From NCBI RefSeq assembly GCF_002775205.1, contig NC_036446.1, forward strand, positions 16,430,565 to 16,494,564: a stretch of DNA of 64,000 nt, in the 5' to 3' direction. This document shows, in pieces, positions 46,601-57,010 of the stretch. The stretch's first letter is position 1; every line of letters begins with the position of its first letter. Below the pieces are notes generated by a model. That model saw only the letters and a list, made by a program, of their open reading frames with translations. It was not told where the DNA came from and searched no databases. The stretch is from Xiphophorus maculatus (taxonomy: Eukaryota; Chordata; Actinopteri; Cyprinodontiformes; Poeciliidae). The position numbers and the translations under genes were made by a program.

Positions 46601-49600
46601 AACACTATTTGAAGGGGGACATGTTGTGAATATGCTTATATCTGTCATCATGAAGTATCATTTAGTAAATAATGACACTTTTAATGCGAAGTTGACCTTT
46701 AATTTACTTTTAATGCCAGGTTTAATTGAACGTGTCATTATTTGCTGAATAATGCAAATTTGACACTTTAAATGAACTTTCAATGCAACTTTTAGAGCAC
46801 CTTTGCATTAAAAGTGTCGTTATTTACTGAATGACATGTCATGACAAGTCGTAAACAATTATTAAGCGTCATTCATGTCGTTGAGTGATGTTATGTCACG
46901 TTTATGACAGTCGCATGTCATCAGATAAAGTGTTACCGTTTTGTCTCATTTCAAGATATTTCCTCTAGAAATTAGACCAAAATTACTTGGTAAGATTTTT
47001 CGTTTTTGCACTGTAGGAAAATGAGATTCCAACTTTATGATTTCTTGTTTTTCTCGTTCAAGGTGGACGGTATGTTGGAGAGCTGGGTGGTCCGGATGGC
47101 CACAATCCTGAAGAGGAACCTTGTGGATGTTAATGTGGTGATGACTGACTGGCTGCGTCTGGCCCATCAACATTACCCCTTGGCTGTGCAGAGCACTCGC
47201 ACCGTGGGCAAAGATATAGCTCATCTGCTGCAGTCACTCCAGGTCAGATTCACTAACCAACGTGCAAAAATGTGGAAAAGATGTATTTAAATGTAATAAC
47301 TCCCAAACAGAGAGAGTACCGGTACCCAGTGAGAAAAGTTCATCTGATCGGATACAGCCTGGGAGCTCACATATCCGGATTCGCTGGAAGCTTCCTGCGG
47401 GGTGCCGAGAAGATTGGGAGGATTACTGGTGAGTTTATTTTCTCTTACTGCCTCTCTTCTGACCGATCCAGAAAGGAGAAAGAAAAAGATTGGTGCACAA
47501 AACGCAGTAATAACAATGATAAAATATTGCATACAAATCTGAAATTATGGATCTGGGGAGAGAAAACATCTGGCTGAGGACAGAAGCCGTCTCAGATTTT
47601 AGAAATGTGACTCTCCACCAGTTCAGCATTAGCATTGAAAAAATGATGCCATTTCTGCAAGCCATACATTCTGGGGTGTGGACTGAGTAAACACTGTAAG
47701 AAAACATACACCATGGTATGAAACTTCTGATTTAATGTTGAACTAAGCAGCCTCTATGTTTAAGACATTTTAAAATACATTTGATAATTTCCAAAGCTCA
47801 AAAATTTAAATTTATAACTTTAAATAACTATGGATGTGTGCCATCATTTTTGTAACCCGTCTTAATCTGAGCCACTGACTGTCTTGAAGGACAGATTTTA
47901 AATCAAGAAGAGCTTAAAGGTGAAATATTTCAGCAATCTGGACAGGGTGTGTAATTCTGTAAAACAGACTGAGCAAATCTAAATATAACAATATCTACTA
48001 GTAAGGATAAAATGTAAAATACAACATTAAAAACAAACCAAAGTCCAGCAAAACCACAAAAATAAAATAAAAAGTCTTTTAGTCATAATATGCACAATTA
48101 AGAAAAAATAAATAAATTAAAGAAAATCCATTTTAAAAAATGCATTTGCTATGAAAAGTCAATTAAATGGCTTCTAATTTTTTCATTTAATGTAATTCCA
48201 AGCAGTCTGAAAAACAAACAAACCATTTAATCTTTACGTTTACTTTCTAGGGGCAGGTAGGTTTTGTGGATCATTGATACAGGAAGAAAGGAAAATCTCT
48301 TAACTCCCAAAAACTGACAATGGAAGAAACTTTGAGGAACATTTATCCAATATTTTTATTTGTTAGAACTGATTGTGCAAATTAAGGTTGAGAGTTTGTT
48401 GTGATCCAAAGTGTTACTTTGGTCTAAATGCAGCTGCATCCTATACAAACACACTGAAATGATTCAGTTTTGATAAAACAGAAAAAAAAAATACTTAAAA
48501 ACAATATACAGAGCGCCATTCACACGCTCAATTTCTGAATGAAATCAGGATTTACTGGCACATCTGTAAAGTATCTATTAATAATGACACAAGCAGCCAC
48601 TTAGATCACATTTAAAATTTCTAAACAACTTTAAAAACTTTTCTTTTTTATCAATGTGTTTGTGCTATTTTGGGTTTTTGCATATTTGTAAACTAATGCT
48701 CATTATTCTCATTTCTTTTTGCATTCTTTTGGAGAAGTGTCGTTCCTGTTTAAAACATTCCCTGTCCCCGCAGGTCTCGATCCGGCAGGGCCGCTGTTTG
48801 AGGGCATGTCTCCCACAGAGAGGCTTTCTCCTGATGATGCGGAGTTCGTCGACGCCATCCACACTTTCACACACGAACGTTTGGGCCTCAGCGTGGGCAT
48901 CAAGCAAGCTGTGGCGCATTACGACTTCTACCCCAACGGAGGAGACTTCCAGCCCGGATGCAACTTTCATAACATTTATGAACACATAAGCGACTACGGG
49001 ATCCTTGGTAGGACGAGTAGCACTGAAAACAATTTTAAAATACTGACTTTCAGCTTCTTATTCTCTCAGAAACAAGAGTAGCATAAGTCTCGATGGTTCA
49101 CTATTTGGATGGAACATTTTATTTCTTTCAAAACCATATTTTTGCTGGAATAAACGTAAAACTAGATTACAGTATTCAGAGAGTCTTGTGAAAGTATTCA
49201 CACCACTCTCCCTTTTCAGCTCTCATTGTGTTACAATATACTTCCAAGTAATGCTTAAAGGTGAAGTGAACAAAAGGTGCAGGGTTTGCAAAGAATAAAA
49301 TAAACTGAGAATAGTGGCATGTACAGCTCTGGAAAACATTAATAGTCCACTGCACTGAACCCCCTTTTAAAACTTTCTAGTTATTCCACCAAATGTTGAT
49401 TTCTGAATTCTCCCCGAGTTAAAACATTGGTGTTGTTGTTCCTAAATGAATATGAACTTGTTTTCTTTGCATTATTTGAGGTCTGAAAGAGCTGCAGCTT
49501 TTTTGTTATTTCGACCATTTCTCATTTTATGCAAATAAAAACGACACTTTTGCTTGGAATTTCAGAGACAAGTTGTCAGTAGTTCATAGAATAAAAGAAC

Positions 49601-52600
49601 AATGTTTATTTAAATCAAACATATAACTATAGAGTAAAATCAGAGAAACAGAACATTTTAAGTGGTCTCTTAATTTTTTCTAGAGCTGCATATATTCAGC
49701 ACCCCTTACTCTGATCCATCACAGGTCACCTTATTACTGTTTTTAGAGGTTTATTATACATCATTATTTAAAAAACAGCATCATGGAAAACACAGGAAAC
49801 ACACCAGGGAGGTCAGACTAAAGTTGCCGGAGACGTTTAATGCATAATTAGATTAAATCATCGAGTTCTCTGTCAAGCCGCCATCTGAAAATAGAACGTA
49901 TGAAGCGACTACGAGCCTACCAAACCAAGCTGTGAACCATAAAACATGCTGGGCAAGAAGATTATTAACCTGAGATGCAACAAGATCTCCGTGGTAAATC
50001 TGGTGGAGCTGCAGAGATCATTTTTTGACAGTTCAAATAAAAGTCCCACACCCAAATCTGCTCTTTATGGAGGTATGAGAGGACAAAGGTCACTGATTTT
50101 CTTCACGTTTCAGACTTTTAGATGGAAAAAGAAATGAAAGAAATACTAAAACCCAATAATCGATTTACATCCACTTCCAAATTACACACTACTTTGACCC
50201 CCATGTGTCATTTTCAAACCACTGCATGTGGCACAGTGTGTTCAGCTGCTCCAAAATATTTCTGGTTAGCTGCTCTCTGTGCTCTACCATAACATTTTAA
50301 TTCCTTAATTGCTCTTTCCAAATCAAAACATTGGTGGTTTGGAAGCCACATCTTGGGCAGCAGTTCATCTTTTTGCTTGCCGACGGTTTGATTTTGATGC
50401 ATTTAATTCCCTCCGGTCCCACAGATGCTGTTCTGGAAACTGTGGTGCCCTTCAATTGAAAACACATCTGCGTAATCTGACAGCGATAGCCACATTAAAG
50501 CGACTGTCATCCTTAGGAGATAATCGGCAACATGTGCCGCTTTGTCCGTGAGCTGCCCCCAGGCGGCAATCAACAATCAGCGCAGAGCCGAGATAAATAC
50601 AGCGAGAAGATGTGACAGAAAGATGCCACTATTGTATGATCCGACCCTCACAGTAATGTGTGCGGTTTTGTCCTGCTTTCCTCACAGGCTTTGAACAGAC
50701 GGTGAAGTGCGCTCATGAGCGCTCCGTCCATCTGTTCATGGACTCGCTGCTGAATGAAGACAAGCAGAGCATGGCCTACAGGTGCAGCGACAACAGCGCT
50801 TTCGTCAGGGGCGTCTGCTTGGACTGCCGGAAGAACCGCTGCAACACCCTGGGCTACAACATCAAGAAGGTCCGAACGGCGAGGAGCAAGAAGCTCTACC
50901 TGAAAACAAGATCCCGGATGCCTTACAAACGTGAGAATGAACTCTGAGAATAATGAGAATATCATTATTATTTGTCTGTAATTATTGAGGTAAACAATAA
51001 TATTGTTCTTTTGAGGCCATTTTCAAGTGATAATGGCATAAAAATGCAAGTTCACCATTTTAAAGACTAATAAGATTTAAACTTGTAAAGAACAGTTCAC
51101 ATCAGGATTTTAATAAAACCCAACAACCAAAAACAATAAATAAAGACAGATAAAGTCTCTGTAAGCAAAACAGCTGGTCCAATTTTTTTTTTATCACAAT
51201 TAAAATGATCAAGTTCACCTTAATTCATCATACAGTTAATTGATTGCTGATTGAAACAGGCTTAATTAACACTTTTTTCATATTATGCCACGTTACAACC
51301 TCAAACTTCAGTGTTTTTAAGTGAGACTTTATGTGACAGATCAACTCAAAATAGTGCATGATTGTGAAGCTGAATGAAAACAGTTCATGCACTGCAAAAA
51401 CAAAATCTTACCAAGTATTCTGGGTCCGGTTATAGTGCAAATATTTCAGTTCACTTGAAATAAGGGAAAACTAACTTACATGCAACTTCTCAGCAACACA
51501 GAAAAACTCGTTTTAAGAAAATAATTGCTTAATGTTGATGAAAAAGTGCTAGTTCCACTGGCAGATTATTTCACTTATAACATGGGAAAAATATCTTGCT
51601 ACAAGTTAAACGATCTGCCAACGGAACCAGTACTTATACATAAATATTACAGAATTATTGACTTAAACCCAGCTCATATTTCTTGCTGAGAAGTTATATG
51701 CAAGTTAATTTGGTCTCATTTCAAGTGTACTGGGTTATTTGCACTAGAAACTGGACCAAAAATACTTGGTAAGATTTTTTTGTTTTTGCAGTGTGATTTT
51801 CTGCAATTAAGTTTAAAAAATTCTGAAAAGTGTGGCGTGCATATATACTTAGTTCCCTTTAATCGTATACTGCCAAACAAAAAAAAATAAATTCGGTGCA
51901 ATCAAAAGCCTTCAAGTTCAGCTGTGTGTAATTTAATCTTTAACGTGAAGATCAAATTAATATAAATGCAGCTGGTCTAGTGGGAGCTTTCAAATGTGGA
52001 AAAAGTAAGATGTGTGAATACTTTTTCAAGGCATGGTGTTGTCTGTGTGTTTTCCACGAATCAAAAGCTGTTTGGTTAGTTTCTCGCTCTTTTTTCTGCA
52101 GTCTATCATTACCAGTTCAGGATCCAGTTTGTTAATCAGACGGAGGAAATCAAGCCGACCCTCATCATCTCCCTCCAAGGAACTGAGAATGAGAGCGGAG
52201 AGTTGTTCATCACAATGTGAGTACTGCAGCAGATCTGGTGCAGCGCGCATCTGTGCTTTCAGAGAGAAAAACCAACTTAACAACAGCAGCTGACAAACAA
52301 ACTGCTGCATGACAGAAAACATGAATACGAATTGAATAAATTACTACAGCAGGACATGATTCATTCACAGTTATGCTGTGTTTATGCTATGTGCATCAAA
52401 GAGCTTTAAACAAACCACTGCCTGCAGAAAAAAACTCAACTGATTTCCTGCTGTGGGCCTTCGCATCAGCAAGCCGTCACTCTCCAACAACAACATGAGG
52501 ATTAAACGATAGCCTTGTTTTTATTTACTCCCCTCGATGCAGAGATGAAGGCATTCGTGAAAACACAACTCTTTCCTTCCTGATTACGCTGGACAAAGAC

Positions 52601-53046
52601 TTGGGGGAGCTGATGATGCTGAAGCTGAGTTGGGAAGTGTCTGATATGTGGAAGAACGTGTGGACTCGCATGCAGAGCATCTTTCCGTGGGGCGGCCAGG
52701 AGAGCAAACCTCAGATGATGTTGGGAAAAATCAGCGTCAAAGCAGGAGAGACACAGGACAGGTACAGCGCACGGTACTGAAATTTCAAATCGTAGTTCCA
52801 CATCTGACAGTGGAAAGCATCTGGGCTTTTGATGCCATCTAGTGGACACTTCATCGGTATTTAAGCTTTTATCTTACAGTGTAACCACATTGTAATGTTT
52901 TGGTTTTTTTCAGGACATCATTTTGTTCCATGAATAATGATGGACAACAAATCGAAGTTGCTCAAGATAAAGTGTTTGTGCGCTGCAAAGAGGATGAACC
53001 GGCGCGCCACAGGAGAAAGCACAGCAGACTGGTTCAAATTAATTAA
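43586..53046 (+). CDS. lipc: lipc, hepatic-type triglyceride lipase
   Basis: Secreted lipase that hydrolyses triglycerides and phospholipids of lipoproteins at the liver vessel wall. Nine exons (43586-43667, 45984-46162, 47063-47242, 47311-47428, 48774-49007, 50688-50930, 52102-52216, 52543-52761, 52914-53046) join in frame to 500 residues; human LIPC is 499. It has a hydrophobic signal peptide ([15 protein letters not shown]) and the lipase triad Ser163 (GYSLGAH), Asp189 (GLDPAGP) and His274 (KCAHERS). A 22-residue lid lies between Cys249 and Cys272. The C-terminal PLAT/LH2 domain spans about 346-490, and the basic tail RHRRKHSR fits heparan-sulfate binding. Sequons at Asn74, Asn357 and Asn391 are in positions that also carry sequons in human. 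All catalytic features are intact. Separation from lipoprotein lipase and endothelial lipase rests on residue pattern ([28 protein letters not shown]) and on synteny. Confidence 0.97.
43668..45983. other. lipc intron 1
   Basis: 2.3 kb, AT-rich, holding one MITE A copy (43877-44220); otherwise nothing recognised. Confidence 0.6.
43877..44220. mobile_element. MITE family A, copy 3
   Basis: Contains AAAATTAAATGACCACTTAA, AACATTGTTCTTTTATTCTA, TGAACTACTGACAGCATGTC and ends CATTTTTTCCAG. Orientation is the same as copies 1 and 2. Confidence 0.7.
45984..46162 (+). CDS. lipc: lipc coding exon 2
   Basis: Residues 28-87, ending [19 protein letters not shown]. Contains the sequon Asn74-Ser-Ser and the HGW oxyanion-side strand. 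The join to exon 1 makes Ser28. The N-terminal half (29-50) is less conserved than the rest. Confidence 0.93.
46307..47013. mobile_element. MITE family B, copy 3 (interrupted)
   Basis: Left end CACTGCAAAAACAAAAGATC, right end (complement) CAGTGCAAAAACGAAAAATC, with TA on both outer sides. The element is interrupted at 46598-46937 by a second transposon. Confidence 0.8.
46598..46937. mobile_element. hAT-type MITE nested in MITE B, intact 8-bp TSD
   Basis: Begins GGTAACACTATTTGAAGGGG and ends AAAGTGTTACC; GGTAACAC/GTGTTACC are exact inverted ends. Both sides carry GTTTTGTC (46590-46597 and 46938-46945), a hAT-type 8-bp duplication. The 340-bp interior is low in complexity, with many AATGACACTTTTAATG-like words. 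Confidence 0.88.
47063..47242 (+). CDS. lipc: lipc coding exon 3
   Basis: Residues 88-147: [35 protein letters not shown] and [17 protein letters not shown]. Core of the alpha/beta-hydrolase domain. Donor GTCAGA. Confidence 0.96.
47311..47428 (+). CDS. lipc: lipc coding exon 4 (nucleophile Ser163)
   Basis: Residues 148-186: [20 protein letters not shown], then the [15 protein letters not shown] segment. Ser163 is the nucleophile in G-Y-S-L-G. The preceding intron is only 68 bp. Confidence 0.96.
47429..48773. other. lipc intron 4
   Basis: 1.3 kb, AT-rich, no repeat family recognised; a CAAAGTCCA word at 48039-48047 is noted in the findings. Confidence 0.55.
48774..49007 (+). CDS. lipc: lipc coding exon 5 (Asp189 and lid)
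   Basis: Residues 187-264 plus one base: [53 protein letters not shown], then the lid start [15 protein letters not shown]. Asp189 is the catalytic acid. Donor GTAGGA is slightly weak but in frame with exon 6. Confidence 0.96.
49008..50687. other. lipc intron 5
   Basis: 1.7 kb with MITE A copy 4 on the left; 49700-50680 holds nothing I recognise. Confidence 0.55.
49324..49688. mobile_element. MITE family A, copy 4 (best preserved, opposite orientation)
   Basis: Left CAGCTCTGGAAAACATTAAT, right complement CAGCTCTAGAAAAAATTAAG, 365 bp, preceded by TA. Interior matches copies 1-3 in reverse (AATAAAAGAACAATGTTTAT). Confidence 0.8.
50688..50930 (+). CDS. lipc: lipc coding exon 6 (His274)
   Basis: Residues 265-345: the lid end GFEQTVKC, catalytic His274 in [14 protein letters not shown], and a Cys-rich stretch ([20 protein letters not shown]) then NTLGYNIKK. 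Donor GTGAGAA. Confidence 0.97.
50931..52101. other. lipc intron 6
   Basis: 1.2 kb; MITE B copy 4 occupies about a third. Confidence 0.6.
51390..51793. mobile_element. MITE family B, copy 4 (complete)
   Basis: CACTGCAAAAACAAAATCTT at the left and (complement) CACTGCAAAAACAAAAAAAT at the right; 404 bp. The interior itself is partly palindromic (TAACATGGGAAAAATATCTT against AGATATTTGCACTAG-type words). Confidence 0.8.
52102..52216 (+). CDS. lipc: lipc coding exon 7 (PLAT start)
   Basis: Residues 346-383 plus two bases: [19 protein letters not shown], then [18 protein letters not shown]. Start of the C-terminal PLAT/LH2 domain with the sequon Asn357-Gln-Thr. Confidence 0.96.
52217..52542. other. 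lipc intron 7
   Basis: 326 bp; nothing recognised. Confidence 0.6.
52543..52761 (+). CDS. lipc: lipc coding exon 8 (PLAT)
   Basis: Residues 384-456 plus two bases: the sequon Asn391 ([19 protein letters not shown]), then [14 protein letters not shown] and [11 protein letters not shown]. Lipid- and lipoprotein-contact part of the PLAT domain. Confidence 0.96.
52914..53046 (+). CDS. lipc: lipc coding exon 9 and stop
   Basis: Residues 457-500: [28 protein letters not shown], then the basic tail [19 protein letters not shown] at 53044-53046. Confidence 0.95.
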
Positions 53047-53119
53047 TCCGCTCAACAGACTAAATGATACCTAATGGTCTCTTCATGATGAGGCTTTGCA
53101 GAGTAAGAAATCAGCAAAA

Positions 53120-53234
53120 AATAAATAATTGAGGGGGAAAATTAACTGAGAAGTTTGTCTGGAAGTTAAAAACAAGCAACCTGTTGACACTGTGTTTACA
53201 ATGAAGTGTGATGAATGATGGGTTGATTAATAAA
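53120..53234 (+). promoter_or_regulatory. lipc: Candidate lipc polyadenylation signals
   Basis: AATAAA at 53120-53125 and 53229-53234, 74 and 183 nt after the stop. The second is followed by a T-rich stretch (ATCTTTTTCAG), which makes it the better candidate. Confidence 0.5.
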
Positions 53235-54335
53235 CTACATCTTTTTCAGCTGACAACATAAGTTAGAATAAGTCAGTAGGTTTTATAAACCATGTTCACA
53301 TTACATTGTTTGCACAAAATCATTCCCAAACACTGGAGATTTCACCAGCTCAGTTCTGCTTATTTTGAGCTCCTTTCAGTGTGAGCTGTTTTAGAGAATC
53401 TTGTTATTTTAAACATCAACATCTACACTCGCATATAAAAATGGCAGAATCTGTAGAAACATAGCCTCCTGACCAAAACTGCAGCAGTGGTTTCTGGTTA
53501 ACAACTAAACATTTGTCATTTCCAGCAGCCATTGTATACAGCGGTAAGACCAGCTGACCAAACCTGCTGGTCTTCAAATAATAATAACTATTGACAGACA
53601 AGATATCAGAGCAACAATGAGCATCTCCATTAATTAACAGCCATTACATAACTGGATTCTCTTTGACCTGCTTCAAAATAAATACCAACAACCTGGCACA
53701 AACAAATTATGAAACCTTAGCTCACTTCAAGGAAACAAACACTTGTAGCAGCACTATTCTCTAAGTGCTGCTAGTTTACTGAAACTAACAAATATTTGAT
53801 TTATTTCAAACAGGTCTTTAAAAACAAGCAATATGTAGGACAAAATAAAATCATGCATACATAACCAAGAACAAAAATAATTAGCTTACCACTCCTTTTC
53901 TGTTTAAAAATGAGTGGTAAGAACACTTAATTAATCCTATCCTTTATCTCAATTTAATTACTTACAATGCCCTAATTATCAAAAATTTGTAATTAAAACC
54001 ATGTTATAATGTTCATGTACTGTGCTAAATAGTCAAATAAACTGCATCACATAAACAAAATGACTACAAACTCATAAGACAAGAAAATCTACTAATACAT
54101 AATAATGACAATTTAAATAACAATCTGACATAAAGCCATAGAATAATTACCAACTCCTTGCCAATGTACACAGATACATTCTTAATTTGTGTTTTAATTA
54201 TGACACTCTGGGATAAACGGCCAATTTTTACTGAAATAAATAGCAAAATACCTGCAGCATTCCTTAAGGAAGATTGCTAAGAAAGTTTCAAGTCAAAATG
54301 GAGAACAATCAGGAAGTGTCACCTGGAAAAGCTTT

Positions 54336-54671
54336 CAGGGTTTCCTCCAGAAAACCTGCTGAGCCCAGTGGAAGAGCTGCTGGGCTCGTCCATCAGTGGT
54401 CTGCTGCGTGTTTGAGTTAAAAAATGTCAAGTTACAGAAAGTCTGAGGTGCAGGATCAGGCATCAAAACTCAGAAACAACAGCGTGTGAAGCCAACGGGA
54501 AACTGATGGGACAGCACAATTGGTTCACAACTCCTCAGTCAGTTCAATGTTTCAAATATAAACCTTTACTTTAATCTGTATTTACCGTCACTGGTGGAAA
54601 AAAATCCCCATTTAAAATAACAGTCCATAGCCTGGTGGCCCGCCAGGCTGATAAGACACTGGGAGAAACTG
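54336..54671. mobile_element. hAT-like element, family C copy 3
   Basis: Starts CAGGGTTTCCTCCAG and contains AGCCTGGTGGCCCGCCAGGC near the right end, which reads CACTGGGAGAAACTG. More diverged than copies 1 and 2. Confidence 0.55.
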
Positions 54672-55058
54672 ACTTCTGTCTATAGCTCTGGTTGTAAGCG
54701 GGAACCCTGTCTATATTGCTATGTCTAAATAGGAACATTCTGTTTATATTTCTAAGTGATCTCTGGGCTGCTCTTGGTCCTATCCCTCACCTAGGACCAG
54801 TTTGTCCTGGCAGACCCGACCCAAATAGAGCCATGAAGCCTCCGATGGCTCCTAGGATCACTGGGACACTCAAACCCCTCCACCACGATAAGGTGGCAGC
54901 CCACGGAGGGGAAAAAACAAAGACAGAAACAGTTCCATTCTCTGACCTGAACTGATCTGGGGAGAGGCCAGAAGGTGGCGCTCTGGTGTTTCTAACTAAA
55001 CAACCAGCTTAGTTAGAAACAAAATATTTTCTAACTAAAAAGTATAGTTAGAAACTAA

Positions 55059-56392
55059 GCTTCTTGTTTTCTCAGTTATTTTTCTCTCCACAGAAGCTAC
55101 ACCTGGTCTGGCGTTGATTAGCTGTGGTTGGTTCCTGGAAAAGGTCATTGGCTGACATGATGCTGCCATCACCTAACCGTTCTCCCTCTCCTTTTCATTT
55201 CCACGAACATGGAAAGTTCTCCTGATCAGTTGACCTGTTGTTGTGTTCCTGCTTGGTCTTCTCTCAGCTCCAGTCGGTCATGGCAGATGGCTGCTGGTAC
55301 TGAGCCCGGTTCTGGTTCTGCTGGAGGTTTCTTCCTGGTAGAGGGGAGTTCTTCTTCTCCTCTGTCGCTACATGCATGCCCTGTATGAGGGACTGTTGTA
55401 AAGTGAACAACTCGACACAAGCGATTTGCTTTCGCCCCCTACTGGTCAGATGGAGTGAATGCTGTAAGTAATGACTCTATACAATCTGCTAGGTTTTATT
55501 TGGTACAACTTTTTAAATTACTTTATAACTAAATTAGCCTATGAATTGATAACTTGGATCAATAGTAATCTGACTAAATTGAAATGATTTTTCATAAAAT
55601 GCATTGATAACATTGTTGTGAATTAGCGTTATAATTATAAGCTTTTAACCTTTTGGTATCTACTGTTATGGTTTTGAATGTTTTGGTATCTACTGTTATG
55701 GTTTTGAATGTTTTGGTATCTATTTTGGGGGTTTTGAACTTTCTTGATTTGTTTGTTGGGGTTTTTGTTTGTTTTTTTATATTGTTTTTTGGTGGGAATC
55801 ATTTGTTAGTTCGAAAGTTCAATTTTATATATTGCCAATTCACAACAAATGTCATCTCAATGCACTTTGAAGTAACTATAGTTCAATCACATATACTCCA
55901 ATTTCTAGGACAATAAGCTCAGTTGATTATTAAAGTAGTTTAAAAAGTTGTACCAAATAAAACCCAGCAGATTGTAGTCATTACTTACAGCATTCACTCC
56001 ATCTGACCAGCAGGGGGCGACAGCAAATCGCCTGTGTCGAGTTGTTCACTTTACAGCAGTCCCTCATACAGGGCATGCATGTAGCAACAGTGGAGAAGAA
56101 GAACTCCCCTCTACCAGGAAGAAACCTCCAGCAGAACCAGAACCGGGCTCAGTACCAGCAGCCATCTGCCATGACCGACTGGAGCTGAGAGAAGACCAAG
56201 CAGGAACACAACAACAGGTCACCTGATCAGGAGAACTTTCCATGTTCGTGGAAATGAAAAGGAGAGGGAGAACGGTTAGGTGATGGCAGCATCATGTCAG
56301 CCAATGACCTTTTCCAGGAACCAACCACAGCTAGTCAACGCCAGACCAGGTGTAGCTTCTGTGGAGAGAAAAATAACTGAGAAAACAAAAGC
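55059..56392. repeat. Large inverted repeat (arms about 465 bp, loop 404 bp)
   Basis: Left arm 55059-55527 and right arm 55932-56392 are reverse complements with scattered mismatches. Shared words include GGTGTAGCTTCTGTGGAGAG, CAGCAGAACCAGAACCGGGC and AAAAAGTTGTACCAAATAAA. The loop carries a 30-bp tandem repeat at 55653-55740. The arm sequence resembles a fish dispersed repeat whose 3' part recurs, degraded, at 58975-59010. No TSD was found. Confidence 0.8.
55653..55740 (+). repeat. 30-bp tandem repeat, about three copies
   Basis: Unit TGGTATCTACTGTTATGGTT plus 10 bases, starting near 55653, 55683 and 55713; the third copy is diverged. It sits in the loop of the inverted repeat. Confidence 0.8.
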
Positions 56393-57010
56393 AGTTGAAA
56401 TAAATAATGCAGCAGAAATAGACAATGACAAACGGCAGCATAAATACAGACAGATCACAATAAACGCCAAAATGATGCAAGAACACATTCTCAAAAATCA
56501 ATATACATTAAATTCTAACATTTAACACAAACGTTGGAAGATATTTTACATATCTAAAATAAATAAACAAAACAAAATTAATAATGAAATCTCTAAACAA
56601 AATTGTCCATAAAAAAAAGAAAAAAGAAAGAAACAATGGCTGGAGGAGGCCAAAGTACCAAACTGAAGACTTATCCAGTTTTTGGTAGGAAGAAAAAAAT
56701 AAACAGATAAACTGAAGTCGTTTTGATAAATGTTTTAAGTTCAGCCATTTTCCTCTGTCGGCCGATGGGGAGCGATGAAGGGTGAAATCCGAGACAAAAA
56801 AAGATGATCCAGGAGGATTCCTGAAGGACAACAGGACAGAAAGACAACAAGACCTGTGCAGGTTTAAGGTTAATCCCTTTAACTCTGAAATTGTCACTTT
56901 TCAAAAACTCAAGAGACTTCTTAAATTACCTTCTTAGTAACCTTTATAATGGATTCCATACACATATTTGACTGAAGAATAAAGTTTGGTTGGTTAGTTT
57001 TTACACCTTT

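Larger units (their letters stand above)
46163..47062. other. lipc intron 2
   Basis: 900 bp, of which about 700 is a MITE B copy split by a hAT-type element. Confidence 0.7.
53047..55058. other. Downstream of lipc
   Basis: The lipc 3' UTR at the left, then AT-rich sequence without recognised genes. A family C element (54336-54671) and a small hairpin of GTTTCTAACTAA/TTAGTTAGAAAC (54987-55020) are the only structures seen. Confidence 0.55.

Noticed and set aside
52033..52322. Open frames on both strands around lipc exon 7
   Set aside because: Shadows of exon 7 in other frames; the real reading is set by the splice phases from exon 6 and into exon 8.
56508..56904. 129-codon minus-strand open frame right of the inverted repeat
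   Set aside because: Composed largely of Phe/Leu/Ser from A/T-rich tracts; no motif, and a typical chance open frame in such sequence.
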